Made by a program: the position numbers and the translations under genes
From: Protea cynaroides
Lineage: Eukaryota; Streptophyta; Magnoliopsida; Proteales; Proteaceae
Direction of reading: 5' to 3'
Assembly (NCBI GenBank): GCA_028583415.1
Contig: CM053276.1
Location: 125,423,166 to 125,487,165, forward strand
DNA length: 64,000 nucleotides
The notes under the pieces: model-generated
The model's database searches: none
What the model saw: only the letters and a program-made list of their open reading frames with translations
What the model was told of the DNA's origin: nothing
In this document: piece after piece, positions 1 through 13,100 of the stretch
How positions within the stretch are numbered: position 1 is the first letter of the stretch
Layout: each line of letters begins with the position of its first letter

Positions 1-3000
1 AATGCCAGAGCCTCAAACCCCACTTCTGAAGCCTCCGGGTGTCGAGCTGTAATTGATAGCAGGGAGGTTATTGTCCGCCACCCCATCTGGGATCTGATAC
101 ATCCAGCATTTGATTTGACAAGGTCTGTGACTTCTTGCGTTATGTGCTCACAGTATGCATCAGCTACTCGAGCATCAAGCTTCAGAATAAGTTGCATTGA
201 TCTTAAGAGATCATCAGCCAGGTTCTCTTTGTAGGGAAGAAGCCGCCGGCAGAGGTGCAGGAGCCCAAAGACAGCCCTTGCAACAAGGGCAGAAGGCATG
301 GCATTGGACTGGACAATACTGGCTATATGCTCATGCAAGCTCGGCCAGATGAGAACTATCCGGTCTCGATTGTATAGTGTGATAGTTATAAGCAAATCCA
401 AGCAGAAAACAGAAGCATCTTCATTCTCATGATAACTGTATTTCCCTTTCTGGGATTTACTTGACACCCAGATAAGGGCCTGAACAAGATGTGTCAGTGA
501 AATTGGCTGTAAAAACTTGCTTTCTGCAAAAATACTGTTGATCTGGCACTTCTGGACAGTCTCATGGGCGCGCTGACGAGCTTCAACTTCCTCTTCATTC
601 GGTTCTAAACTTGTCTCTTCAGCATCAAAAGATAATAGCCTACTAACCCTGCTCATCAAACCTAATGACATCGGAGGAGTAGCCACACTCTTTGCAGGCA
701 CATGAGATGCTGATGTTAAACTTTTAACAGGTTTTCCTGGCATGAAACCTGAAGAGATTTCATTCTCACCAGTGGAGTCGTGGTCCACAAGAGCAGGAAC
801 TAGGCCTAGCTTGTGCAAAGTTACGATGCACTCTAGGATGCTTCTCCAACCAGTGCGGATACTGTCGCCATATGTGTTTGCTATCGTGAAAACTGTTACA
901 GTTGCCATCATAGCCTTGGTGTCATCAGTAAAGGTTAGAATGAGTTCTTCTGGTTGGGTTGGACTTAGAAGGGTTGTGAACTTGCATAGAGACACAACCA
1001 GATCATCCAAAACCTCTTCAAAGCGATGGGATGCTGATACCTTTGCGACAGCCAAGAATCCGTCAATACAAATTTGGTACTGATCTTCATGCTCTGCATG
1101 GTCATATACCACAGAGAGAGCAGCAAGTGTTGGACTGGACAAGATAGCAAACATGTCATGGTCCAGGAAGGGTCTAGAGTCATAAGTAATAAATGGAGTA
1201 GCACACTGTGATTTGTGCAACAGACTGATCCAATGGCTCGATGTCAGTTCTGCAAAACCAGCCCCTTCTACTGGACTCATCCGAATCTCATTCTTGCAGA
1301 TTGAATGGTAGAGCTCTGATAGGATTTCACGTGGAAGGTCATTCCCATCATTGATGCGACGATTGTTCCGAATAAAATCCTCTTCTGTCATCTTCTTTTT
1401 GACTTGCATGTTGTGCTGATCTGTGTTCAGCAATATAATCGAGTATGACAACACAAGAGCAGCATCTTTATTAGCAAGAATCTGTGGAGATTGCTCATAG
1501 TATCTCTCTGAGAACGCCTCAAGTACTCGCTGTATTTTCTGGGATTCTCCAGGTAGTCTAAAAGTTTCCAAGAACAGACGCAAGGCTGTATCCAAATTCA
1601 TGTCTTGGAAATTAAAAGTTCGAGCAAATTCATGAAGCACTTGCACCCAAAATTCATCATGACTCCCCAACAGGTCACCAACTACATTCTTATCCAATTG
1701 AGGTGCGTATCTGAGAAAGCCAGCCACACTCAATGGATCAACTTTATCAGGCAAGATATGCATTCCTTGAAGGAATTCCAGCCCTTTCTTCGGGTCCCTG
1801 TTAAAGTGATCAGCACTGGTCATTAACACTCTCTTCAACTGTTTCCTTTGACGAACAAATTCAACCCAACAGTTAGGATCCGTATAGTTTTCGCACTTCA
1901 CAGTCCAGAATGGAGTATGTTCATCCAGTTCTAATAAGGTTTCCTTAATGGGTAAGGCATTGCAAGTCCTTTCAGCTAGTCCCTCAACAACAGCAACCAA
2001 ACCTTCCAAAGCAAGAACGTGCATCGAAGACAGTGGTGAGTTAACCGGAAATGCACTCTTTGACAACAGGTTAGCAAGGTCTTCAAACACATTGCTGAAG
2101 GATATGTCACAGTCAAAGTTGGTATACATCTCTGCCATGAATGTCTTCTGCTTGCAGAAGTCAAGAAGAGCCTCCATTAAAACCTCATGCTGTTGGTAGG
2201 AAACACTTCCATGCCTACTGTGTGTAAGCCTCCAACTCAAACATGAGAAGAAGGCCTCAAGCTGTAGTTTCAGCTCAGTGCGCAAATGAAGATATAGATT
2301 CAGGATGATATTACAGACCATCGACAGAATTAGTAGGCTCATCGACATGCCAAACTTCATCAAATTATGGAATAGGTCATCCTGTATCAACGCCAATAAC
2401 TTTGGATGTTGTTTAATAGCATATCCTGCTAATTCGATAGCTGAATTGATCAATCCCAAGGCGAAGAGTGGGACATCCTCATCAAATTCTGTCCAGTTCG
2501 ACCTTGGACTCATGTCCATCTGCTCCACAATATTCAGTAGAGAACACAAAAAATGGAAAACCTCCACCATGCAAGGAACACCATATGGTTCTCTCATGAT
2601 CTGCTGCATGTCGTTTACTGCCTCATCGCTGGTACCATCATTGACAGCACTTGCAGCTGGCAAGCTCCCCTCTGAACCTACAGAGATTGAAGCATGTTTG
2701 AAACTGCCATTTTCCACTAGCTGATTGTTTAACCCCAAAAGTATAATCACAGAGAACTCCACCTACCTGCACAATAAACTTGTGCTTGACATACAGTCTG
2801 CCACAAATATTACTGATATTTTCATAAATTCACAATATTTTGAGTTTTCAAATGACAAATAAAAAACTTGATTTCCTATGGGACTTAGAAATACTCAAGA
2901 CAATGATTTTGAAATTACATGCAGTATCTTGCATATACAACAGGGACAAATTCAAAAATAGCATCCAAATGGCTTATTGGGGTTTTTTTTTTTTTTTTTT

Positions 3001-4025
3001 TTTTTTTGGGGGGGGGAATCCAACCATATCTTAAGGCCAGGCAGACAGCAGCTATATAATTAGAAAAAATATATCAGAGGAAGTGAGGAATCAGTTTAGT
3101 GCTTTGCTTCCCTTTCATTCCACTTGTTAAATAATAAAAAGTTACATGTTTTCGTTTTACTGAGAATATCAGGAATGATCTACCAATCTTTGTCTAACCT
3201 AAGTATCACCAGGGAAATGATATAATATTGTTTGGTATAAATTCACAAGACATGCCCCAAAGAATAAAGGAAGTAGTTCAATAACAGTATATCAGATTGG
3301 GAAGAAGGCTCACCTCCATCAGATGACAGTTTTTCTGTACGTTGTATATATGGCAAGCGTGAAAAAATACACCTAATAAGTTCATGCATTGTAGTACGAG
3401 CTATCCGCTGTAGCAACTCTCCTTTTGTTCCTGATTGATGAACAATGCGAAAACATGTGTAGACTATGGTGCATACATGTTGGTTGTTCAAAAAAATGGA
3501 AGCTTCACACCTCATACATGCCAGAAGAACTTGAAGAATCTTCATAAGCACAACCTCTTCTGATGCAGGGTCTGTGACCTCAAATTTGCAACCAGTCACA
3601 GCATCAACTACCAAATGCATTGCCTGTCGTACATGTACAATGTTTGGATCCAGGATGCCAAGGGTTAGTATTTTGTATACAGATGAAAGTGCGACCCCAG
3701 TAATAGGTGCACCAATTTCATCTGATTGGATGACATTCAAGAAAGGCTGGAGGTAAATGCATGGATCAATTGTATGCCATTGATTGTCCCAGGAAAATAT
3801 TTTCCTCCGTAAGGTTTTTAGAGATTGGACCAAAGAATGTTCTAACTGATCATCATCAGGTATATACCGACCCCCCCATCTCACATTTCTCCTGACAACA
3901 GCCAGCACTGCACCAATTTCAGAATTCACCACACATGCTATAGCACACCCTCCAGGTATGCAGTGTCCTGGCTCTTCCTTATCTGCCTCGACTACATACT
4001 GGAACTTTAAATTGCCCATCTTCAT
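1..4025 (-). CDS. GNL1: GNOM/GNL1-type ARF guanine-nucleotide exchange factor, N-terminal part (runs off left edge)
   Basis: Large ARF-GEF that loads GTP on ARF1-class GTPases at Golgi or endosome membranes. Exon 1 is 4025-3314 and exon 2 is 2716 to beyond base 1, so about 1142 residues are present; the family is about 1450, so the last ~300 are outside the window. Exon 1 carries the DCB domain (MRRNVRWGGRY-like and DQLEHSL motifs, then TDPASEEVVLMKILQVLLAC). Exon 2 holds the HUS region and the Sec7 domain with FRLPGESQKI; the catalytic glutamate is residue 628, codon 1547-1545. The reading frame is open throughout. Translation could start at 4025 or at Met3 (4019), which aligns with the GNOM start. 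The exon 2 acceptor at 2717 is chosen because it restores the frame and gives VENG, as in GNL1. Residue 666 is Leu where GNOM has Met696, which favours GNL1; other segments look more like GNOM. Family call sure, paralogue less so. Confidence 0.88.
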
Positions 4026-4109
4026 GTTTTACTGTTTAAAGCACTCGAAGCACAGGAAGGAACTGGAACTCAACAGAAGCATTTCCTTCATTGTGATTGA
4101 TGAGATAAC

Positions 4110-6487
4110 CTGGAGAACAAATGGAAGAAAAGACAAGGTTGTAAGAATGACGAGCAACTTAAATAGTTATACACCTGTTATGATAATAAGCAACTTAAAT
4201 AATTAAATGCCTGTTATACTCATGCAATAATATTAACAGGTTCAAAATACTTTTAGTGTAGCAAGTTGGGCACATAACCCAAACAACAACAAAAGAATGC
4301 CAAGAAGATAACTGTGATAACTGGTAAGTGAGAATGAATAGATGTTATCTACTCAAGTATGAAATCAGAGCTTCCTCTAGTTTGTTCTATTTCCATTAAA
4401 AGAAAAATAACTAGGCAAAGATTTGACCACTTTCAACTTTTACTTAAGTACAAAACCACAGAATATGTGTTCCAAAGGATACAAGATGCTAAATTTCTGG
4501 TTTAAACAATTTCAACATCATAAACTAACAAATCAATATGGTTTGAATAAAATAGAAATCACAAAGTAAGACATTGAAAGCTGCTAAAGAAGTGCAGAGA
4601 TATCATTCAATCTAGATACCCCTTAATGAGGTCTACACCTCTTCATACAGATAAGGTGCATATTCGTTATGATACACCCCCCCCAAAAAAAAAAAAAAAA
4701 AATAAATAGAAGAAGAAGAAAAAGAGTAAGGAGAAACTGCCTTGCAAATATAACCGTGGAAAATCACAAAATGAAGGTTCTAAAGCTCCACTACATTGGA
4801 GCTAAGATCTTTTATTGGCTACAAATTTGCACACAAGGGCATTACAGCTAATCTTGCATGGGTTGTGAATGATGCTAAAGACTACAAAATAAAATAGCTT
4901 TCAGAACAACTAAGAGGTGAGAACATTGATCCACTCTGGACATGTTTGCAAGACACAGAAACCCAAAGGGAGCCAAGGCCCGGGGGGGCCGGGGGGGGGG
5001 GGTTTGGAAGGGGTTTTTGCTGAAATAATGTAAAATGAATAGTCACATGATAAAAATTTGGCATAAGAAAGAGCATATGACTAGTTGAAAAACAAATTAG
5101 GGAAGGGAAAAGAAACGGTAGTTCTTCTTACTTCATATTCTTCCTTCCTATATTTTCTGTTAGTCCTCATTTACCGCAACCTGGATCCGCTATCTATGTA
5201 AAGCATCCCCTGACTTTTATTTGTCAACCTAAATCATTCTGAAACAGTAGCTCTCCACCTCAACTAATTCTACAACATCTATGCCACAGCCAAAACCCTG
5301 ATCTCGACTCATCAGAATTTCACCTAGCAAGGACCCTTCACATGAAATTATATAAAAGCTCCTTTAAGATCAAACAATTCCATCGAATTGAGTATGATTG
5401 CATGTCTGATAGCATCTACTATATAACGAAGATCAATGAACTCAATCACAGTTGTCAAGGCATTGCCTAGGTGTCCAGGCACCTTGGAAAATAAGCCAAG
5501 TTGGTCACCTAGGGCGTCCGTCAGGCCTCCAACACCTTGGTTCACCTTGGCGCTTTGACAATTATGAACCAAATTATTGCAAATGCTCAGGATACCCTTT
5601 TCTAGCTTCTAGAGTCTATTTCTTAGTTCAAGATCCCTGTTACGAACTGGAATCAAATAAGTCGTAGATCTGTTCCATCTAAAATGGGAATGGGCTGGGG
5701 TTATGAACTTATAATTTCCTTCCTAAGTCAAATTCCTTCTTTGTTTTTGTTTTTTTTTTTTAATTGCATTTTTGTACCTAAGTTTAGTAGGGTGGATTTT
5801 TGGGTATTCAGTCCAACATGCATCCCTACTCACATACAGAACCACACGAATTTCCATCAGGGTCGGCATCAACGTCCACTGATAAACTACTTATTAAAAA
5901 GTAACAGATAATATAATCACATCCCAGGCATACACATTGCCTTCATATAATATAATGGCATCAGAGTCATATTATACCTCTATGAAGCTGAGCTACCCTT
6001 CTAATAATCAGTTAACCACCTGCGGTAAATGAAAAATACAACCTTCACCTCTCACAAGAAAACTCAAGCTACTACAACTATCTTTCTATTGATAGCATCA
6101 TGAAAAATTGAAGAAACCTTTTAGTCTTAGCTCCCAACGGTACTCATATCTCACATATAGAATCTTTAAATAAACCCACCAATTTCATCATCTATGAGAA
6201 CAAATTAACATCTAACAGAAAAAATCAAAGGTAATCACTATCAATGCGTAACCGTGCCAGGAGAAAAGGGCAAAGAACATTCAAACATAGAGATCTGAAG
6301 ATCACTATTTCGTCTTCAAAAATTCAAATTCAACAATGATGAACAGAAAAAGAAATCACTTCCACAACAAACAATCCAAATTCAGCATTTTCATAACTAT
6401 GGCCTCCCAATAGCATCATTTCAATATAGACGAGAGGTACCCAAGATCCCCAAAAGAGCATGAAATCAAGATCTGGAGTCGACATAC
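4110..6487 (-). other. Probable intron in the 5' UTR of the ARF-GEF gene, repeat-rich
   Basis: Reading the minus strand, a strong donor (GG|GTATGT) lies at 6487 and a strong acceptor (TTCTCCAG|GTTATC) at 4111-4110, 85 bases upstream of the ATG. Arabidopsis GNOM is recalled to have an intron before its start codon, so a 2.4 kb leader intron is plausible. No coding exon was recognised inside. It holds an A-run at 4685-4701, a G-rich low-complexity run at 4981-5002 and one copy of a short inverted-repeat element (5447-5566). The splice pairing is inferred from motifs only. Confidence 0.4.
5447..5566. mobile_element. MITE-like element with GTTGTCAAGGC termini, copy 1
   Basis: The left end reads CACAGTTGTCAAGG and the right end CTTTGACAATTATG, imperfect inverted copies of each other. 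The interior is rich in CCTAGG and CCTTGG words. The flanking octamers are aactcaat (5439-5446) and aaccaaat (5567-5574), 6 of 8 identical, compatible with an aged 8-bp target duplication. It is the same family as 9042-9223 and 18929-19264. An 8-bp duplication would fit the hAT superfamily; no transposase is present. Confidence 0.65.
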
Positions 6488-7122
6488 CCATCTAGAGAAA
6501 ACCCCGCAAGTCTATCCATCCAAGTCACTGCTATCCATGTCAGAGCAATTCCTGGCTACCCACCAGGCGATATCACAAGCACAGATCGAATGGTTTACCG
6601 GGCAAATCCGAATTGAAGAAAAAAATGAAGAATTTTCAATATTTGTTAAGTTGGCAGCTCTGGTAAAGGGAGGTTTCAGGATTCTAGAGTGTCGCAGCGC
6701 ATCAATAGATTCGATTTCCTACCCAGAAAAGAAAATCAATAGATTCGATTGGTCGAACAGCGTGGCTCATATAAATGAACCCTTCTAATAGTCGACGTGT
6801 TCTGATTCCACCACCAAATTGACAGTGGCATTTCTATGAGGGGAGTAATTTGGGCTAACCCTACCTGTTGCTTTAACATTAGGAGGACGAAAAATTCCAT
6901 CCTTCCATCGTTGTGACGAACCAACCGCTTTGCATGTTCGGACGGTCGAACCAGATACATAAAACTTACCGTTATTGATGGTGGCATTTTCGTTATTGTA
7001 CAAAATATAAATGGCATTTATCAAATATTTTATCTGAAAGACTGAAACTCTGGTTTCTAAAACCCTAAAAAACGAAATACTCTCCACTTTCCAGGATTTT
7101 GGTTATTGTTCGCTCTCTCGCC
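6488..7122. promoter_or_regulatory. Divergent promoter region between the ARF-GEF and RH5 genes
   Basis: This holds the probable first untranslated exon of the ARF-GEF (minus strand, upstream of 6488) and the RH5 leader (plus). Two telo-box-like motifs are visible: AACCCTA at 6857-6863, directly preceded by a site II word TGGGCT (6851-6856), and AAACCCTA at 7060-7067, 56 bp before the RH5 ATG. Site II plus telo-box is a known signature of plant ribosome-biogenesis and translation genes, which fits RH5. No clear TATA box was seen for RH5. Transcription starts are not determined. Confidence 0.55.
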
Positions 7123-10100
7123 ATGGTTAAGAAACTCAACGAAGCTATGCAAGTAAGCGAACCAGAAATCCTTTCAACTGAAGAAAAGCATGTAACTGAT
7201 AAGAAGAAGAAGAAGGATAAGAAGAAGAAGAGGAAGAACAAGGAAAGTGAAGAATCGCTTGAGAATGACCAAGGAGAAGCAAAGCGAATAAGGAAGCTTG
7301 AAGAAGCCCTAGAGCCTTCAGAAGTCCATGGAACGGATACTGGAAGCAAGAAGTCCAAGAAGAAGAAGGAGAAGAAAGGAGAGGAATCGAATTCGAGCAA
7401 AGAACTTGAGAGTAATCATGTCAAAGCAAATGAAAACATGAAGGACGAAGTCACTAATGGCTCTGTGATTGTGTCTGGAAATAACACAAAGGACTCCAAG
7501 TACGCAGCTTTGAGTTCGTTTGCTGAAGCGAAGCTCCCTGAGAAAGTACTTGAATGCTGCAAAAATTTCAGTAGTCCTTCTCCAATTCAATCACATGCTT
7601 GGCCTTTCCTTTTGGATGGTCGGGATTTCATTGGGATCGCTGCAACTGGATCAGGTAATCTTTAGGTTCGTTTATTTGGCTAACCTTTTCGTCTCATATG
7701 TAATGACATTTCATATATCGGCTCATCATGTAACATGTTTTTGTAACCAGGTAAAACGTTGGCATTTGGGGTTCCTGCTTTGATGCATATTTCGCGCAAG
7801 GAGAATAAGAATAAGTCCAAGAGAACGAATCCTCTTTGTCTTGTACTCTCACCCACAAGGGAACTAGCTCAACAAGTACGCATACTAGTCTCCCCTGCAT
7901 TTATTTTTATGCTCTTAGAGTTGTGTGCACCGTTTGTTTCATAGACTGTTTTGCTGTTTGATTATATATCATTGGGTGTGCCAAATGGGACTGTATACTT
8001 TAAAACACAACTTTAGGCCCAAGGAGTTGATACACTGATAATAACATGCAGACCCCTTTTTATATTATTGAATTCTAGTCTCAGGCTGCACGCCAATAAT
8101 CAAATACTAATATAATTTAAGATATATTCTCTGATCACTCCATGACCCACCTGAATTCCTACTTATCCATCCATAATAGTTGATAAATCACCTTGCAGCA
8201 CTATGTTTTGAAAATCCAAATCGAAAGACAATTTTTGTCTGTAGCACTGCACTGACCTTTGCCTCATCTTTGCAACTGGACTGAAAAATGAAAAGCAAGA
8301 AGAGTACCTTACAGTCCTTATGTGTTCCCTAAATGATTGAAGCCCCAGGGCTCCTGTATAAGAATCAAAGTTCAGCTTGATGAATTCGACGAGAGAACCA
8401 GCATGGGGTATCTCTGCCTTGCAGGGGCTCGAATGGAAGATCTCATGCCTTTTCATGGGTTATTCCTGGACAAAGGCCTAAAATTTTCTTTTTTTGGTGT
8501 ACAGCTTTGGTCAGTGTTTTGTGGCTCATTGCATAATGCTCTAAAAAAGGTTCTATCTTCTAGATATTTCTATCAAGGTCCTTAGTAGTGATGCCCCTCT
8601 TGTCCAAAACCCAATATCCCAATAGACTGATAGAGGCCAGAATTTGTGAATCATTGACGTTTGGAATTGCCTGTATTATCATGGTTTGAATCGGAAAAAC
8701 TATGAGAAATACAGACAATAGGGTTGTTTCTCACTTCCAATGGTGTTGAAACTCACTTCCATTTTCATATTTTTGAAGGTGGAGGAGAAGTATGGGAAAA
8801 TGCAACTTGTAGGTTTCCATTGACAGGAGAGATCACTTGATGACAGACACCTGAAATTTTACTTACACTCAAGTTTTGAGTGCCATAGGCTTCTATCTTC
8901 TCTTGGAAACCTCCAAAGCAATTTGCATGGGAGCCAAAAGCATCCATAATCATAGACCAAACTTTTGCTTCAATTTGATACCTCCTCCCCAAGGTTTTGA
9001 GCATCAGTATTGGGTATTTTATCAGAGGGGTGATTTTAACGCATAGTTGTCAAGGCGCCAAGGCGAACCAAGGCGATGGAGGCCTGACTAGGCGCTTAGG
9101 CGACCAAGGCGCCCGCCTAGGCGACCAAGGCGCCCGCCTAGGCGACCAAGGCGACCAAGGTGCCCAATTTTCCAAGGCGACCCAAGGCAGCCTGGCCGCC
9201 TAGGCGACGCCTTGACAACTATGTTTTAATGTACTTGTCAAATTGTATCGAGCATACGTTAGATACACATGGATATTATTAAGATATGTCTGGAAATGCT
9301 TAGGGAATATACAAAATACATCTTGAAGCATAGAACACTATAAATAACTTATTTATGGTTAAAATCATTGGACGTTAAGTGGTTGGCCTTATTCGATTGG
9401 GAATTGCTTAGGGAACACCTTGTTAGTTGGGCAGTTTTCTTTTTATTTATATTTTATATTGTTGTTTGTTTTAAAATTTATTCTTTTTACAATGGTCTTA
9501 GTGGTTTATGTACAAACTGTATTTACAATGACATGCATGGAGTCATGCATGTTAAAAAGAAACCTCTAAAAGCAAATTGACTATCACAGTTCATCTTCTC
9601 CATGGGCTGTTCCGTGTCTCACAACGTGCTCCGTTCCCAAATAAAGCCGTGACATCTGCAGACCTCTTCCCCCTTCATCTCTCTTTTTTTTTTTTACCTT
9701 CTCGGCAGCGGTGGTGGTGTTGCCGCCACCACTCCTCCTTCACCTCATCTACCAGCGGCGGCAGTGGCTGCTGCTACCGCTCTTCTCCTCTTCTCCTCTA
9801 GCAACGGTCTCTGCTACTGCTGCTTCTCTTCTACTTCTCCTCCTACTCCAGCCACGTGGCAGTGGTCGCTGCTCTTCTTCTTCTTCTCCTCCTCTGGTGG
9901 TTGCTGCAGTGACTACTGGTGCTGCACTTCTTCTTCTTCTGCTCCAGCAGTGGCTGCTGCTGCTACTGGTCCTGATGCAGCTTAATCCTAAGGAGGATCA
10001 AACCAATCCAACTCTTGTGTTGACCCATTAGAATATTTAGGAATTTTGATCTTTGGGTTTATCTTATTATTTAAGTTTTTAATTTCTTTTCTTAATTAGA

Positions 10101-13100
10101 GATTTTGAATGATCGGAGAGTTGTAGAGGATTGTTAGGAGTCTATCTTAGTAGCTGGTTTATCTTTCATTAAGTCTTTTATTTTATTAGAAAATTTATCT
10201 TCTGGTTGGTGTAATTAGATTATGATTCTTTCACTATTATTTCTTTAAATGTCGATTGTAATCACTGAGAATTGCAGATTGGAAAATATGAAATAGAAAT
10301 CGAGTTTTGTGCCAGCGTGGCCTACTTGTGAGAGCCTGTGAGCTTCTCTCTTTTCTCTCTCCCATCTTCTTCCCCAAACTCCTGGACCCGTCTATTCTCT
10401 CTCCCTCCCCTGTTTTCCCTTCTTACCATCTTTCTGGCTCCTCACTGTTTTTTTCTGCTGCCAGTGAAGATACCCCTCCATTGCTCACTTCATTTTCTCT
10501 GGTATCCGATCAGTTTCCCTTGAACTCTTGGGCATAGACTATCAATGCCTGGACGATCAGAATCCTGGAAGCTGAGGCCTGAAACTCCCCTATTGAGAGA
10601 TTGAACCAGAAGTTCCTATTGGTTCCTGGAGTTACCGCCCAGCTCTGTTTCAGATAATTTTCATAGCTTTTATGCTTGATTATTTGACTTGGTATTAGTT
10701 AGATTCAAGATGTAGAGGAATGTGAATCAGATCCTAAAATTTCATGTAGTTTGGACTTTAGAAGAGGAAGTTTGATCAATTGTTTCTGTTCTGGTTTCTG
10801 CCTTATTGCTGGTTCTGTTTTAACGAGAAGCATAAGGTTGAAGAAGGTGATGTCTCTAAAATTACAGAACACCCCCTCTATTTTCTAATGCCACTATTGT
10901 TTAGTCCCTCTCATTATTCTTTCCCAATTTTAACCCTTTACTAAAGATTGCTTCCAGTTTTATCCTATTGTCATAAGGGTCTGTTTGTCTTACTTCAATA
11001 GGCATCGGATCATTCTGAAATTTACAGAATTGCCACAATTGATCCTATTTGATTGTTTATCATCCGAAGTTGGCCCATAGCGGATCCAACAGGGCTCTTC
11101 CCGCTCAGGTCCCACATCAGGTTTGCCGCTACCGGCAGTGGCCGCTGCTGCTACTGGTCTAGTGGCGGAAGCTTCTTCTTCTTCCTCCTCTATTGAGTTG
11201 TATCTTTTGTATTTGTTGGTATTGATTTGTATTGAACTGTACCTATTTGTATCAACTAATACAAACCGATATAGAAGTATACTTTATTAAAAAAAAAATT
11301 GTATTGAATCAGTCCGTATCGTATTGGTACTTTCGATATCAATATGCATTGGCTGATATGGACCGAAACTTAGAACCTTGCTTCTCCCATATAATTGTTT
11401 TGTGAACTTTTCTTTTTCTAGTGGATTCTCCTAGGTTTTGTGGGGAATTCCTTTGCACTTTTTCCATTCTTTGACCCAATTGGGGCTTTCATGTTTTGTT
11501 CAAAGTCGTTGATATGGTCCATGCTAATTTGGGATATTCCCATTTCAAAATGGGCTGAAAGACAAAATCATTCCAGTGATTCTGGTTTAATGTCATTCCA
11601 GTGATTCTGGTTTAATGGTCTGAAGCCATATAAAGTTACAGTGATTTGGTCAAAGTCCGTAATTTTTTCCGATTTTATTGTTGACTGAGATCAGAAAGAA
11701 AATTGAAATCTGATTCCTTGTTCAAACAGATGAGAAATGCACTAATAGATTGGAAAGGTGTGGCTTGAATAATTGAGGGTGTGGTTTTGTTTCTATTTTG
11801 CCCTATGTCTTGTGAATATCTGTGCAATTTGATACCTAAATGACAGATCTTGGTTTAGCTCTAGGAGTTAAAATACCTAGAACTTTATTCCATCTCCTTT
11901 TTTTCACTGCTTAAGACATCAGCCATTTGTCTTGTCATTTCAATATCAGCATAGGTTCCTGCAATTTAACTATAGTTTAGATAGATTTCAGACTAATTGC
12001 CCCCTCATACTTAGGTAAATGTGGATGTCAGATTGTGCCTCAAGGGAAAAAAAAAAAAAAAAGAGGGGGGGGAGGGAGGGTGGAATGTGATTAAAGTTTC
12101 TTACATTATAATATTTAACTGGTTTATTTTATTCCTTGAGAATAAGTAGCTCAACCTTGACTTTGTGACCTTTGACAGATTGCAGATGTTCTGTGTGATG
12201 CTGGAAGGCCCTGTGGTGTCAGAACAGTTTGTGTGTATGGAGGAACTTCCAAAGGACCTCAGATATCTTCTTTGAAGTCTGGAGTGGTAAGATATTTTGA
12301 TCTTCTTCTTCATTTTCTTTTCCCCCACTCCTTCAATTTTTCATTCCCCTGCATGGGTGTTTTGAACATGGGATCCCCCCCCCCCCCCTCCCCTCCTTTT
12401 TTTTAATAGGATGAAATTCCAATTTTATTGAAAGTAAAAAAAATCAGAATTACACAGATATACTTAAGGATTTTACTGAAATACATAGTGATACAAATGA
12501 GAAAGAAGACCCTGATCGCAGTTCAACAGACTTAAACCCCTAACCGACACAGATGTCAACTATCTGAAAGCTCATGAATGAATAGAGTTCCCAAAAACAA
12601 ATTCAAGGTCTGCTACCCCTTACTTAGCCAACCCATCTGTGGCCTAGGCTGCTGATGGTACTGTATGTTGATTTGAGATGGAAGCTGATGAATTGGCCTT
12701 ATTGAATGGTCATAACACCATGGTTCCCTCTTCAATCTGTCATCCATTTTGTAATGTTTCCTGAATCCCCTTCTATTATGGCTTGAGATTTCCCCATACA
12801 TTGTCCATTCAATTTTATTCATTAATATAGTTATCAGTGAAATTTAATAAAATAACATAAGAAAAGAGAAGGATATTGGAAACCATTCCTTAATATCCTT
12901 AGAATATCTGATTGGTCGTCAATATGTGTGTTCGTGACAAAGATTAAAAAAATATTTTTATGTACATAACCCATGGAATAGTTATGAACACAATTTACTT
13001 TCTTATGTTTTCAACTTCTAACTATACTTTCATCACATTATATGATTGCATAAAAAAAAAAATATGCTAGTTGAACAAAAAAACAATGAATGTTTCCCTG

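Larger units (their letters stand above)
7876..12178 (+). other. RH5 intron 2 (4.3 kb), repeat-filled
   Basis: The donor CAA|GTACGC and acceptor GACAG|ATTGC flank in-frame exons. Inside are a MITE-like element (9042-9223), a CTG/CTT-rich segment (about 9700-9985) with a related shorter stretch at about 11113-11190, a short tandem duplication at 11568-11617 and a T/A-rich diverged repeat at about 11220-11385. Open frames over the CTG/CTT segment are Leu- or Ser-rich artefacts. No extra exon was recognised. Confidence 0.7.

Noticed and set aside
742..2724. Plus-strand open frames across 742-1083, 1605-1826, 1948-2199 and 2305-2724
   Set aside because: They lie antisense to the continuous ARF-GEF frame, which carries conserved Sec7 and HUS motifs.
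2717..2766. Upstream acceptor (TTGTGCAG) for ARF-GEF exon 2
   Set aside because: It leads to a stop in the phase required by exon 1; the acceptor at 2717 gives VENG and an open frame.
2979..3017. Long T-run followed by G-run, and similar G/C-runs near 4981, 12379 and 54422
   Set aside because: Homopolymer runs in non-coding DNA; lengths may be sequencing or assembly artefacts, so nothing is built on them.
9577..10031. Leu-, Ser- and Cys-rich open frames in RH5 intron 2
   Set aside because: They come from CTG/CTT-rich low-complexity DNA and contain no domain.
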